Assembly (NCBI GenBank): GCA_017621075.1
Contig: JAGATV010000030.1
Span: 78,343 to 142,342, forward strand
Length of the DNA stretch: 64,000 bases
Reading direction: 5' to 3'
DNA from: Lachnospiraceae bacterium
GTDB taxonomy: Bacteria; Bacillota; Clostridia; Lachnospirales; Lachnospiraceae
Shown here: positions 44,020 to 51,851 of the stretch, piece by piece
How the letters are laid out: every line of letters starts with the position of its first letter
Position numbering within the stretch: position 1 is the first letter of the stretch
The notes under the pieces: generated by a model
Database searches by the model: none
Seen by the model: the letters and a program-made list of their open reading frames with translations, nothing else
What the model was told of the DNA's origin: nothing
Program-made: the position numbers and the translations under genes

Positions 44020-45219
44020 ATGAATAACGATTGGAATAGCGTGGGAAAAAACGGCGAAAGACAGGAAGGCCCCGGGGAATATGCGGCCAGGACTTCCGAG
44101 GACCGGCTGGAGAAGACCAGAAAGAAAAAGAACAAGAAGGCAAAGTATATCCTTACCCTGTTTGCTTATCTTTTGGTGTTGATCGTCATCATGTATGTGG
44201 GAGCCGGCTTCTACGAATGGATCAACGGTAAGATTGATGCCAGTCAGAAGGAGACGGAAGAAGTCATCAACATGCTCCAGCGGGAGGAGTACCAGGAATC
44301 CTATACTTATACGGAAATGATGGAGAAGATCCAGGCGGTGGAAGCGCAGGCGGATGCCAGAGTGGAGCAGGCGGCAAAGGATAAAGAGGAAGAGATCTTA
44401 GGGGGTATCAAGGCCAATCTCACTGCAGGGGATACCACCGTGGAAGCATTGCGGCCCTTCTATCCGGAAGAACTGGTATTGGCCAGCAGCGGAAAGATCC
44501 ATTTTGTACCCATCAATAATGAGCTCAAGATGAATACCCTTAAACAGGAGAATCTGCAGATCCTGGAGAGCGGGGAATATCAATATGTCAGAGAAGGCCA
44601 ACTGATCTCCCACAAGGGGATCGACGTATCCAAGCACCAGGGAGAGATCGACTGGGATAAGGTGGCGGCTGACGGCGTGGAATTTGCGTTTATCCGCGTG
44701 GGCTTAAGAGGCTACGGCACCGGCAAGCTGGTTGAGGATGAATATTTTGATAAAAATTTAAAAGGCGCTTCCGATGCCGGCATCAAGGTGGGTGTATACA
44801 TCTACACCCAGGCTGTGACCGAGGATGAGATCCTGGAGGAAGCAGAACTGGTATTAAAAAAGATCGAGCCATATCATATCGACGGCCCCGTTGTGATCGA
44901 TGTGGAAAAGGTGGCGGGCGCAAAAGCACGCATGAATGAACTGACGGTGGAGGAACGTACCAACCTGGTGCTTCTGTTCTGCCAGACCATTGAAAATGCC
45001 GGTTATAAGCCCATGATCTATCACAACATGGAGATGGGAGTGCTGATGCTGGATCTGGAGACCTTTGAGAACTATGACAAGTGGCTGGCTTCTTACAGCG
45101 ACACCCTGTACTATCCTTACGAGTACAAGATCTGGCAGTACAGTGACGAAGGCACGGTGGATGGCATCAAGGGAAATGTGGATATGAATATCAGCTTTTC
45201 CAGATTCTGGGAAGAGTAA
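44020..45219 (+). CDS. Membrane-anchored GH25 lysozyme-like hydrolase
   Basis: This is a 399-residue protein. The ATG at 44020 follows TAGGAGAAAGC. A basic cytoplasmic head and one membrane helix (ILTLFAYLLVLIVIMYVGAG, about 45-65) are followed by a coiled stalk (70-170) and a glycosyl hydrolase family 25 domain (about 200-399) that cuts peptidoglycan. Catalytic acids are visible in GIDVSKHQGEIDW and PVVIDVEKV. It follows sigF, so a role in sporulation-related wall remodelling is possible but not shown. Confidence 0.9.
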   Translation: MNNDWNSVGKNGERQEGPGEYAARTSEDRLEKTRKKKNKKAKYILTLFAYLLVLIVIMYVGAGFYEWINGKIDASQKETEEVINMLQREEYQESYTYTEMMEKIQAVEAQADARVEQAAKDKEEEILGGIKANLTAGDTTVEALRPFYPEELVLASSGKIHFVPINNELKMNTLKQENLQILESGEYQYVREGQLISHKGIDVSKHQGEIDWDKVAADGVEFAFIRVGLRGYGTGKLVEDEYFDKNLKGASDAGIKVGVYIYTQAVTEDEILEEAELVLKKIEPYHIDGPVVIDVEKVAGAKARMNELTVEERTNLVLLFCQTIENAGYKPMIYHNMEMGVLMLDLETFENYDKWLASYSDTLYYPYEYKIWQYSDEGTVDGIKGNVDMNISFSRFWEE

Positions 45220-45222
45220 AAC

Positions 45223-45254
45223 AAAAAGGAAGGGGTTAATACCCTTCCTTTTTT
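45223..45254. terminator. Bidirectional terminator
   Basis: A 12-bp A/G-rich stem (45223-45234 with 45242-45253), with T-run, between the lysozyme and thioesterase genes. Confidence 0.85.
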
Positions 45255-45736
45255 CTTTCCAGGCGTAAACGTCTTCTCTTTTCAGCATTTTCCCACTCCA
45301 TGCGCTCGCCGTCATTTTCCAATATCAGCGGGGGGACTTCCGTAGGCTTGCCGTCGTCGCCCATTGCCACCATGACAAAATAAGCCCGATTGATGGGATG
45401 TCTGGTGCCGTCGGTGTCTTCCCTGTAGGTATCCACCCGCACCTCCATGGAATTGCGGCCTACATGGGTCACTTTGCCGATCAGTACGATGATGTCATTT
45501 AAATAAGCTCCGGATTTGAAATATAGATTATCAATGGCAACAGTGGTTGCGTTGCGCCCGCAATGGCGTCTGGCGGTAGCGCCGGCCACCTCATCGATCC
45601 AGGCTAACAGCCTGCCGCCGAACAATCGCCCAAATCCGTTGATATCAGGGTAGATCACCACCCGGAGCTGTTCTGTTTCGGAATCGGATACTTTTTTTGC
45701 TTCCACTTTTTTGCTTCCTTTCGTAGTGATATCCAT
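45236..45736 (-). CDS. Acyl-CoA thioesterase, hotdog fold
   Basis: This is a 166-residue enzyme of the YciA/BACH type that hydrolyses acyl-CoA. Motifs are NGFGRLFGGRLLAWIDEVAG (the long helix with the catalytic Asp), VAIDNLYFKSGAYLNDII and NRAYFVMVAMGDDGKP. It ends in a basic tail (RRRLRLERKKEG). A GGAAGC stretch lies before the ATG. Convergent with the lysozyme gene and divergent from the spoVAB promoter. Confidence 0.9.
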   Translation of the reverse strand: MDITTKGSKKVEAKKVSDSETEQLRVVIYPDINGFGRLFGGRLLAWIDEVAGATARRHCGRNATTVAIDNLYFKSGAYLNDIIVLIGKVTHVGRNSMEVRVDTYREDTDGTRHPINRAYFVMVAMGDDGKPTEVPPLILENDGERMEWENAEKRRRLRLERKKEGY

Positions 45737-45771
45737 AGTTTAATACTTTTCTGTGAAAAACGCAACCGGGC

Positions 45772-45800
45772 GAATAATACCTGACAAAGAACGCATAATA
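45772..45800 (+). promoter_or_regulatory. Possible sigma-G/F promoter of spoVAB
   Basis: GAATA (45772-45776), 17 bases, CATAATA (45794-45800). The -10 matches the forespore consensus CATNNTA, and the expected start leads into spoVAB. Confidence 0.5.
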
Positions 45801-45834
45801 AAAGTGATTCAAAAAGGGACAGGAGAGGATGCAG

Positions 45835-46314
45835 ATGGGCAGGATGATCTTACTGGCGGTGATTGCGGGAAGCTATGGTTTGCTCTCGGCAGCAGGGGTA
45901 TTTACCGTGCTGGTGGCTGTGGGCCTGGTGCCGCGTTTCGCAGGCAAGACCCACACTGCGAAAAAAGTGTTCCTCTATGAGGAAATGGTCATAATGGGAA
46001 CGATCTTTGGCAGCTTCTTGAGCATATTTGAACGCTACAGTCAGGCTGCCGCCTTTTTGCAGGGGCGCTTTCCGCAGCACATTCTGCTATGGAACGGGGC
46101 CGGTGTGGTCTTTCAGGCAGTGTTCGGGATCTTTAGCGGTATGTTCATCGGCTGCCTGGCGTTAGCCATTGCGGAGATGTTAGACAGTATTCCCATCTTT
46201 GCAAGGAGAATATCCTTTCGCCATGGCATTGGGTGTGCCATCCTAAGCATGGCGATCGGAAAACTCTGTGGCTCTTTGTTCTTTTTTTGGCAGGAAATGC
46301 ATCAGGTGGTCTGA
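45835..46314 (+). CDS. spoVAB: Stage V sporulation protein AB
   Basis: This is a 159-residue membrane protein with about four helices, part of the SpoVA channel set that loads dipicolinic acid into the spore. The ATG at 45835 is best, as the GGAGAGG site abuts an earlier ATG at 45829. The opening GRMILLAVIAGSYGLLSAAGV and the LVPRFAGKTHTAKKVFLYEE segment fit SpoVAB. In Bacillus it follows spoVAA; here spoVAA lies 1.4 kb downstream. Confidence 0.85.
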   Translation: MGRMILLAVIAGSYGLLSAAGVFTVLVAVGLVPRFAGKTHTAKKVFLYEEMVIMGTIFGSFLSIFERYSQAAAFLQGRFPQHILLWNGAGVVFQAVFGIFSGMFIGCLALAIAEMLDSIPIFARRISFRHGIGCAILSMAIGKLCGSLFFFWQEMHQVV

Positions 46315-46363
46315 CAGGATGCGGTTTGGCAGGACGCAGGGAATCTGCAGAAAAGAGGGAAGA

Positions 46364-46822
46364 ATGGACGAACAACAGAAACAGGAATATGAACAGTATG
46401 TAAAGGAGATTACCCCCACCCACAATCTGTGGCTGCAGATGGGGAAGGCATTTCTGACAGGCGGAGTGATCTGTGTCCTCGGTCAGTTTATCCTGAATAT
46501 GGCCATGAATCACTTTGGACTGGAAAAGCAGGACGCAGGCAGTGTATGCTCCCTGATCCTGGTATTTTTGTCAGTGCTCCTGACAGGTCTGAATATTTAT
46601 CCCGGCATCGCAAAATGGGGCGGAGCGGGGGCGTTGGTGCCGATCACGGGCTTTGCCAATTCCGTGGCGGCGCCTGCCATTGAATTCCAAAAGGAAGGAC
46701 AGGTATTTGGAATCGGCTGCAAGATCTTTACCATTGCGGGACCTGTGATCCTGTATGGGATTTTTTCCAGTTGGGTGCTGGGAGTGATTTACTGGGCAGC
46801 AAAAGTAGTGGCCCGGGTGTGA
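46364..46822 (+). CDS. spoVAC: Stage V sporulation protein AC
   Basis: This is a 152-residue membrane protein of the SpoVAC/AEB type, thought to be a mechanosensitive part of the dipicolinate channel. It has the family start EYEQYVKEITPTHNLWLQMGKAF and the stretch GAGALVPITGFANSVAAPAI. The ribosome site is AGAGGGAAG. SpoVAD and SpoVAEB, which normally follow, are absent. Confidence 0.92.
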   Translation: MDEQQKQEYEQYVKEITPTHNLWLQMGKAFLTGGVICVLGQFILNMAMNHFGLEKQDAGSVCSLILVFLSVLLTGLNIYPGIAKWGGAGALVPITGFANSVAAPAIEFQKEGQVFGIGCKIFTIAGPVILYGIFSSWVLGVIYWAAKVVARV

Positions 46823-46849
46823 CAGCGCAAGAAAAAAGGTAACCGCTGA

Positions 46850-47047
46850 GAAAAACTCGCTCATATTGAGTGGTTGAAAGATGCCGGGATCATCTATATC
46901 TGTTACTACGTGGGACAGCAAAATTGGGGGCGGATCGTGAAAGGAACAAATCGTGTGGAAGGAGGAACCATGTATGGAAAAGAAGTGGAGTATCGGAGCC
47001 GGGGGCGATATGCCCATTGGGTTTGGGCTGTCCTTAGCGGCAAATGA
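46850..47047 (+). pseudogene. Possible remnant of an AAA-type (DUF4143) ATPase gene
   Basis: A frame without start codon encodes HIEWLKDAGIIYICYYVGQQ, which resembles the region of DUF4143 AAA ATPases where a helix and a short strand meet. The similarity then stops. It lies just after spoVAC, where spoVAD would be expected. The call rests on about 20 residues and is weak. Confidence 0.3.
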
Positions 47048-47180
47048 AAAGTCCATGGAGGCTTTTGCAGGGATGAGTGATGCCGAAAAGGAGGTTACAG
47101 TGGACAAAAGCCGACAGATGCACACCAGGGCGGATATGGAGCGGTTCGTGAACAGCCTGGGAGAGAAATGGAACGGCTAA
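46974..47180 (+). CDS. Small protein, 68 residues, unknown function
   Basis: The ATG at 46974 follows GGAGGAACC by eight bases; another ATG at 46970 is in a different frame. The product reads MEKKWSIGAGGDMPIGFGLS, then LAANEKSMEAFAGMSDAEKE, with Gly-rich front and acidic helical rear. I recall similar small helical proteins in clostridia, with no function known. It sits between spoVAC and spoVAA. Confidence 0.6.
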   Translation: MEKKWSIGAGGDMPIGFGLSLAANEKSMEAFAGMSDAEKEVTVDKSRQMHTRADMERFVNSLGEKWNG

Positions 47181-47210
47181 GATAGTAAGAGCAATGTAAA
47201 AGGGAAGACC

Positions 47211-47840
47211 ATGGAAAATATTACGGTATATATCAAGTGCGACAGAAATGTGGAGGTGCAGTCCCAGGATGTCTACCTGAAAGATCTGGGAAGCCTGCGG
47301 TGTCAGGACAAACTGATCGGAGCAAAATTAAAGTCCATCAAGGTCCACCGGTTCCAAAAAGGGGAGTGCAAACGCTGTGTCATCAGCACCCTGAAGCTGG
47401 TGGAGCTGATGGAAGAAATGTGCCCCAATATAAATGTCCAGATCATCGGGGAACCGGATGTGCTGGTAGGGTGGGTGGATGTGAACAAGCATAAAGGGTT
47501 CGTGCAGGGCTGGAAAATAGTGCTGGTGTGCCTGATAAGTTTTTTTGGAACAGCGTTTACCATCATGGCCTATCACAATGACGTGGGAATCAACGACGTG
47601 TTCTCCCAGGTTTACCGGATCGCCATGAACAGAGAGCCGGAGGGATTGAATGTGTTGGAAGTATCCTACTCGGTGGGTCTGGCCGCCGGGATCATCGTGT
47701 TCTTCAACCATATCGGCGGCAGGCGCATCACCAAGGACCCCACCCCCATAGAAGTGGCCATGCGCAATTATGAGCAGGATGTGGACAAGACGGTGATCGA
47801 GACGGCGGGGCGGGAAGGCATTGAGGAAGACTGCCGGTGA
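47211..47840 (+). CDS. spoVAA: Stage V sporulation protein AA
   Basis: This is a 209-residue protein. The N-terminal half is soluble (ENITVYIKCDRNVEVQSQDV, then YLKDLG), with two membrane helices at about 105-123 and 150-170. The segment FGTAFTIMAYHNDVGINDVF and the closing GGRRITKDPTPIEVAMRNYE match SpoVAA well. AAAGGGAAGACC is the ribosome site. Its position after AB and AC is unusual. Its stop is five bases from the stop of the convergent glycosyltransferase gene, with no terminator between. Confidence 0.88.
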   Translation: MENITVYIKCDRNVEVQSQDVYLKDLGSLRCQDKLIGAKLKSIKVHRFQKGECKRCVISTLKLVELMEEMCPNINVQIIGEPDVLVGWVDVNKHKGFVQGWKIVLVCLISFFGTAFTIMAYHNDVGINDVFSQVYRIAMNREPEGLNVLEVSYSVGLAAGIIVFFNHIGGRRITKDPTPIEVAMRNYEQDVDKTVIETAGREGIEEDCR

Positions 47841-47845
47841 CAGAG

Positions 47846-49387
47846 TCAGTATACTACGGCAGTGTGCCCGAACTGCTCTATCCGCCAGCCTGCTTCCACA
47901 AATTCTGCTATGGAATCTTCCGGTATGATACCGACGGCCCCTTTGGGGATATCAGGAAGATGGAAGTAAAACTGCCCGCAGGAAACCAGCTTCAAATAAG
48001 AACCCTGCTCGTTTGCGTATTCAATATTCTCCAGATATTCGGTGACAGGCATCCGGCTATAGTAAAGGATCTTGCTGTGATTGATGCCGGGAGCAATGTA
48101 GATGTCCTTATCCTCTCCCGCCAGGGTCATGGCATATTCCACGGATTCCTCCAAGCCCTCCTGGAAGAAGACGCCGATCTTTTCCCGGTAGGAAGTGAAA
48201 TAAAAGCTCTCAAAACAGATAAAACAGAGTAGCAGGGCTGCGAGGGCCGTGTGCCATGCGTACCGGAAACGAAGGCGCTTTTCCAAAAAGGAAAGTACCC
48301 CGCACAGTCCCATGATGATAAACAGGATCATGGGAATATGGATGGCATTGATACGGTTTACATTGACCTCAATGGTGCAGCCCAGCAACACGGAACACAG
48401 GAAAGGAACCAGCAAAAGCACCGCACCGTCGTAGGTGCGTTTTTTGATGCTGACAAAGAGCCTTCTGACGCAGAGGCAGAAGCCGATGGCGGCAAATACC
48501 AGGGCGCCTTTGTAATATAAGCCGAATTCGGCCGTGGCATTCCAGTAGAGGCCGTCATTCTGCTTTAAGAGCATCAGGATCAGAGTGCGCAGATTCCAGC
48601 GCATATTGCGGAAGGAAAATTCGCTGCTCCGCATTTCCACCATCCTGGGGATGGAGAAAAAGGGCGTGCGTACCTCCGGAAGAAAGCCGGAATTGACAAG
48701 CAAAAACAACAGTAAGGGCAGGGCAAGCAGGGCCAGGATGCCCACTGCCAGCCAGACGTGGAGATTTGGTTGGAAACGCCGGGTATATAAAAGATAACCG
48801 AACTGGAGCAGCAGCATCAGGGGGACAATGGGCCATATCGTGGCATAACAATACAGGCTCAGTCCGTAGAAGAGTCCCGACAGCATGTAATATTTGGAAT
48901 TGTCCACACCCAGCAGGAAGAAATAAAAGGCAAAGAGCAGGAAACCGGGGGTGAGATTGCAGTCCATGCCCCAGCGGGACACCATGATGTGCCAGGGACA
49001 CACAGACAGATAACAGAGCCCCAGCAAAGCCGTTTTTTGGTCGAACAGCTTAAGCAGGAGCTTGTACGCAACATAAAGGGTAAAGCAGGAAGTCAGAAAC
49101 TGCGGGATGCGGATGACCCAGGTGTGCAGCCCGAACAGGGCGATGAAAGGAATCATCAGATAACTGTTCAGGGCACTCATGCCGTTTCCACGGGAATTGA
49201 GATAAACGGGAAAGCTGTAGCCGGAGCTGTCCACGCCATAGTGACACAGAGAGTATGCTTCATAAGCACCGAAGGCCTCGTCCTGATTGATTCCACCGGG
49301 AACTGCTCCCAGAAGGACGCCTCTGGCAGCAATTCCGATCAGGAACAGCAAAATAACGGTGCAGGTATAGGTCTGTTGCTTTCTCAT
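47846..49387 (-). CDS. GT-C family glycosyltransferase (PMT/ArnT-like)
   Basis: This is a 513-residue membrane protein with about eleven helices. The ATG at 49387 has a GGAG site nine bases before it, unlike the earlier ATG at 49402. The first outside loop has GGINQDEAFGAYEAYSL with the Asp-Glu pair that is catalytic in family 39 glycosyltransferases. Such enzymes transfer a sugar from a lipid carrier on the outer face of the membrane; the acceptor is unknown. Confidence 0.85.
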   Translation of the reverse strand: MRKQQTYTCTVILLFLIGIAARGVLLGAVPGGINQDEAFGAYEAYSLCHYGVDSSGYSFPVYLNSRGNGMSALNSYLMIPFIALFGLHTWVIRIPQFLTSCFTLYVAYKLLLKLFDQKTALLGLCYLSVCPWHIMVSRWGMDCNLTPGFLLFAFYFFLLGVDNSKYYMLSGLFYGLSLYCYATIWPIVPLMLLLQFGYLLYTRRFQPNLHVWLAVGILALLALPLLLFLLVNSGFLPEVRTPFFSIPRMVEMRSSEFSFRNMRWNLRTLILMLLKQNDGLYWNATAEFGLYYKGALVFAAIGFCLCVRRLFVSIKKRTYDGAVLLLVPFLCSVLLGCTIEVNVNRINAIHIPMILFIIMGLCGVLSFLEKRLRFRYAWHTALAALLLCFICFESFYFTSYREKIGVFFQEGLEESVEYAMTLAGEDKDIYIAPGINHSKILYYSRMPVTEYLENIEYANEQGSYLKLVSCGQFYFHLPDIPKGAVGIIPEDSIAEFVEAGWRIEQFGHTAVVY

Positions 49388-49411
49388 ATCAGGAATCTCC
49401 ATGGGAAATGT

Positions 49412-49816
49412 TTAGCAGAGGGTGAAGCCTTTGGATCTTAAGCATGCTTCCACCTCATAAGCGCTGTCTACATGGAATACCATAATGGGCTTTCCGGAAG
49501 CGCGGTTAAAGGAAAGATACAGGTAATCTACACTGATATTGCTCTCCTCCAGGGATAAGAGCAGTCTGTTTAAGTTGCCTACCTCATCGGTGACCTCCAC
49601 TCCCAGCACATCGGTGAGACGGCAGAGGAAGCCTGCCTGGGAAAGCGCCTGGGCTGCGGCAGAAGGGTCGGAAACCACCATGCGCACGATGCCGTACTCT
49701 GCACTGTCGTTGGTGACAGAGCCCAGGATATTGATATTTTCATTGGCGAGGATGGATGTGATCCTCTCCATAGTTCCTTTTTTGTTTTCTGCATAAATGG
49801 AAACTTGTTTTAACAT
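49412..49816 (-). CDS. Tandem ACT-domain protein
   Basis: This is a 134-residue protein with two ACT domains (residues 1-68 and 70-134), which bind amino acids. Motifs are QVSIYAENKKGTMERITSIL, then GVEVTDEVGNLNRLLLSLEE. No catalytic part is present, so it is probably a stand-alone regulator. A perfect GGAGGTG precedes the ATG. Confidence 0.9.
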   Translation of the reverse strand: MLKQVSIYAENKKGTMERITSILANENINILGSVTNDSAEYGIVRMVVSDPSAAAQALSQAGFLCRLTDVLGVEVTDEVGNLNRLLLSLEESNISVDYLYLSFNRASGKPIMVFHVDSAYEVEACLRSKGFTLC

Positions 49817-49884
49817 AATACACCTCCTGAATTGCTAACGAACAAATTTTAACACAATCCCGAGGGAAAAGAAAGAGCGAAATC

Positions 49885-49913
49885 GTGACAGAGGTGGATT
49901 TTTGTGGTAAAAT
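49885..49913 (+). promoter_or_regulatory. Promoter of glycerol-1-phosphate dehydrogenase-like gene
   Basis: GTGACA (49885-49890), 17 bases, TAAAAT (49908-49913). Confidence 0.55.
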
Positions 49914-49980
49914 TCCCCATAAGGACAAAAAAGATTTCCGGGAAGAAAAATACCGGGATCCCCCAAAAGGAGAAGGAGCT

Positions 49981-51039
49981 ATGAACACAGGAAACAGCAT
50001 TAATATACCGGCTATCTTGAAAATAGGATCGGGAGCTTTGAAACAGATCGGCACTTACCTGAAAGCGGAAGGACTGAATCAGGTGGTGATCTATTTCGGA
50101 AACGGACTCATCGATCTCTTTGGCATGGATGTGATGAAGTCCCTGGAAAAGGAAGATATCACAGTGCTCCAGTACTGCGAACTGGACACGGTGGATATCG
50201 ATGATATCATCAGCCTTGCCTTCAACATTTCCAACAGGACCCAGGCGGTGATCGCCATCGGCGGCGGCAAGGTGATCGATGCCGGGAAATATGCGGCATT
50301 CCTCAGGAATCTTCCCTTTATCAGCGTACCCACTTCCAGTTCCAGCGACGGTTTTTCCAGCGCCAGTGCCTCCCTGATCGTGGATGGACGCAGGACCTCG
50401 GTCCCTGCAAAGCTGGCTTACGGCATCATCGTGGACACGGAGGTCATCAAGACGGCACCGGAGAAATTCATTTATTCCGGCATCGGCGACATGATTTCCA
50501 AGATCACGGCCCTGTACGACTGGATCTATGAGGAAAAATGCGGGTACAGCGAGGTGAACGATTTTGCGGTGATGATCGCCAAGAAGGCGGTCAACAGCTT
50601 TGTCCGCACACCCTATCACGACATTAAGGAAAATGTATTCTTGAAAGAACTGTTGGACTCCCTGGCCATGAGCGGCATCGCCAATGAAATTGCGGGAAGC
50701 AGTGCTCCCACCAGCGGCAGCGAGCATCTGATCTCCCACGCTTTGGATAAGATTCTGGAAGTGCCGGAGCTTCACGGAATCCAGGTGGGGATCGCCACAT
50801 ACATTATGAGCAAGGTCCAGGACCACCGCTATGTGCGCGTCAATACGGTGCTGACAGATACCGGATTCTGGGACTATGCCGCCACCAGACAGATGAAAAA
50901 ATCGGATTTCCTCAAGGCCATTGATATGGCACCCTCCATCAAGCCCCACCGCCACACCTATCTCCATGAGGAGCAATACCGGGAACTGGCGAAGAAGATC
51001 GTCCTGGAGGATGAGGTGCTGAAAGGGGTGCTTTTGTAA
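49981..51039 (+). CDS. Glycerol-1-phosphate dehydrogenase-like enzyme (EgsA/AraM family)
   Basis: This is a 352-residue member of the iron-containing alcohol/glycerol-1-phosphate dehydrogenase group. The ATG at 49981 follows AGGAGAAGGAG. Family marks are GGGKVIDAGKYAA (nucleotide site), PTSSSSDGFSSASASL, and metal-binding residues in the HKRH-like part (SIKPHRHTYLHEE) and SEHLISHALD. The enzyme reduces dihydroxyacetone phosphate to glycerol-1-phosphate in relatives such as Bacillus AraM, where it feeds unusual lipids. Function is inferred from family. Confidence 0.85.
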   Translation: MNTGNSINIPAILKIGSGALKQIGTYLKAEGLNQVVIYFGNGLIDLFGMDVMKSLEKEDITVLQYCELDTVDIDDIISLAFNISNRTQAVIAIGGGKVIDAGKYAAFLRNLPFISVPTSSSSDGFSSASASLIVDGRRTSVPAKLAYGIIVDTEVIKTAPEKFIYSGIGDMISKITALYDWIYEEKCGYSEVNDFAVMIAKKAVNSFVRTPYHDIKENVFLKELLDSLAMSGIANEIAGSSAPTSGSEHLISHALDKILEVPELHGIQVGIATYIMSKVQDHRYVRVNTVLTDTGFWDYAATRQMKKSDFLKAIDMAPSIKPHRHTYLHEEQYRELAKKIVLEDEVLKGVLL

Positions 51040-51046
51040 ATAAATG

Positions 51047-51075
51047 TTGCTTTTTGCCGATGAATATTGTAAAAT
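51047..51075 (+). promoter_or_regulatory. Promoter of c-di-GMP riboswitch unit
   Basis: TTGCTT (51047-51052), 17 bases, TAAAAT (51070-51075). The predicted start near 51082 is directly before the aptamer. Confidence 0.6.
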
Positions 51076-51082
51076 ACTCCTC

Positions 51083-51177
51083 GTAAAAGGGGCAAACATT
51101 TAGTGATGAATGGACGCAAAGCATGAAGTCATAAATCAGGACCGGTCCTGAAGATATTTTTTATGATGGTTCGGCTG
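51083..51177 (+). promoter_or_regulatory. Cyclic-di-GMP-I (GEMM) riboswitch
   Basis: The leader has GGGGCAAAC, a short hairpin (CATT 51097-51100 with AATG 51109-51112), then GGACGCAAAGC, the core of the c-di-GMP-I aptamer. The second arm is formed by TCATAAA (51129-51135) and TTTATGA (51160-51166), holding a perfect 16-bp palindrome (51136-51151), and ends in GATGGTTCGGCTGC. It is not a perfect match: the first hairpin lacks the usual GAAA tetraloop. The following terminator shares the GGCTGC end, so ligand would switch transcription. Confidence 0.75.
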
Positions 51178-51215
51178 CACAATTACTTTTATGGTAATTT
51201 GTGCAGCTTTTTTTT
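51174..51215 (+). terminator. Terminator of the c-di-GMP riboswitch
   Basis: GCTGCACAATTAC (51174-51186) pairs with GTAATTTGTGCAGC (51194-51207) and is followed by eight T. It is the expression platform of the riboswitch. Confidence 0.9.
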
Positions 51216-51258
51216 GTCCTAAGATACGGATTGATCAGCCAAACGGGAGGGTATGACA

Positions 51259-51825
51259 GTGAAGAGATTGAGGAAATTATGTTTGATCTGGGGAATGGCA
51301 GGAAGCCTGCTTGCAGGCAGTGTCTGTACGGTCCGGGCGGAGGAATATCTGTATGATGCGCTGAACCGGGTGACCAGGGTCACTTATGATGACGGAAGCT
51401 ATGTGGAATATACTTATGACAAAAATGGAAACATCACCGGTGTGGAGGTACATAAGACAGAGAAGACGGAGCCGGAGCAGACAGAGTCAGAGAAGACAGA
51501 GCCGGACCAGACAGAGTCAGAGAAGACAGAGCCGGACCAGACAGAAAAGCCCGATGATAAAACAGCTTCTTCCACAGCGCCTTCGGACCGGGAAGCAAGG
51601 TCAAACGGGGAGGAGAATGCTGTCGGGAAGAACGAAGGGGAAACGAAAGACATACAGGGAGCGGAAGGTGCAAAAGACCCGGAGGGAATGAAAGAAACGG
51701 AAGGCAAGGAGGCACCTGCAGCATCCGTAACACCTGCGAAGGGGCCGGGATTCTGGGAAAAACTTTTTATGGGAATCAAGAGCCTGTGGGAGCGGTTCGT
51801 ACAGTGGGTTCGGACTTGGTTTTAA
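51259..51825 (+). CDS. Small secreted YD-repeat protein with repeat linker and Trp-rich tail
   Basis: This product is about 188 residues. The GTG at 51259 lies seven bases after GGGAGGG; an ATG at 51253 is too close to it. A signal peptide (KRLRKLCLIWGMAGSLLAG, cut near VRA) precedes one or two YD (RHS) units (YLYDALNRVTRVTYDDG, then YVEYTYDKNGNITGVEV), then a Glu/Thr-rich linker with tandem repeats, and a C-terminal stretch GFWEKLFMGIKSLWERFVQW that is amphipathic and aromatic. It is the first gene under the c-di-GMP switch, 26 bases before the giant gene. I know of no family with this build. The YD unit suggests it interacts with, or descends from, the giant protein. Confidence 0.7.
   Translation: MKRLRKLCLIWGMAGSLLAGSVCTVRAEEYLYDALNRVTRVTYDDGSYVEYTYDKNGNITGVEVHKTEKTEPEQTESEKTEPDQTESEKTEPDQTEKPDDKTASSTAPSDREARSNGEENAVGKNEGETKDIQGAEGAKDPEGMKETEGKEAPAASVTPAKGPGFWEKLFMGIKSLWERFVQWVRTWF
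51481..51540 (+). repeat. 30-bp tandem repeat in linker of small YD protein
   Basis: Two exact 30-bp units (51481-51510 and 51511-51540), each coding TESEKTEPDQ, follow a diverged copy. In-frame repeats of this kind change copy number easily. Confidence 0.9.
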
Positions 51826-51851
51826 AAAGATAAGTAGAAGAGGAAAATACT

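Noticed and set aside
47837-48434. Plus-strand frames opposite the GT-C glycosyltransferase
   Set aside because: They run antisense to a gene with clear membrane helices and the Asp-Glu motif, and lack ribosome sites.
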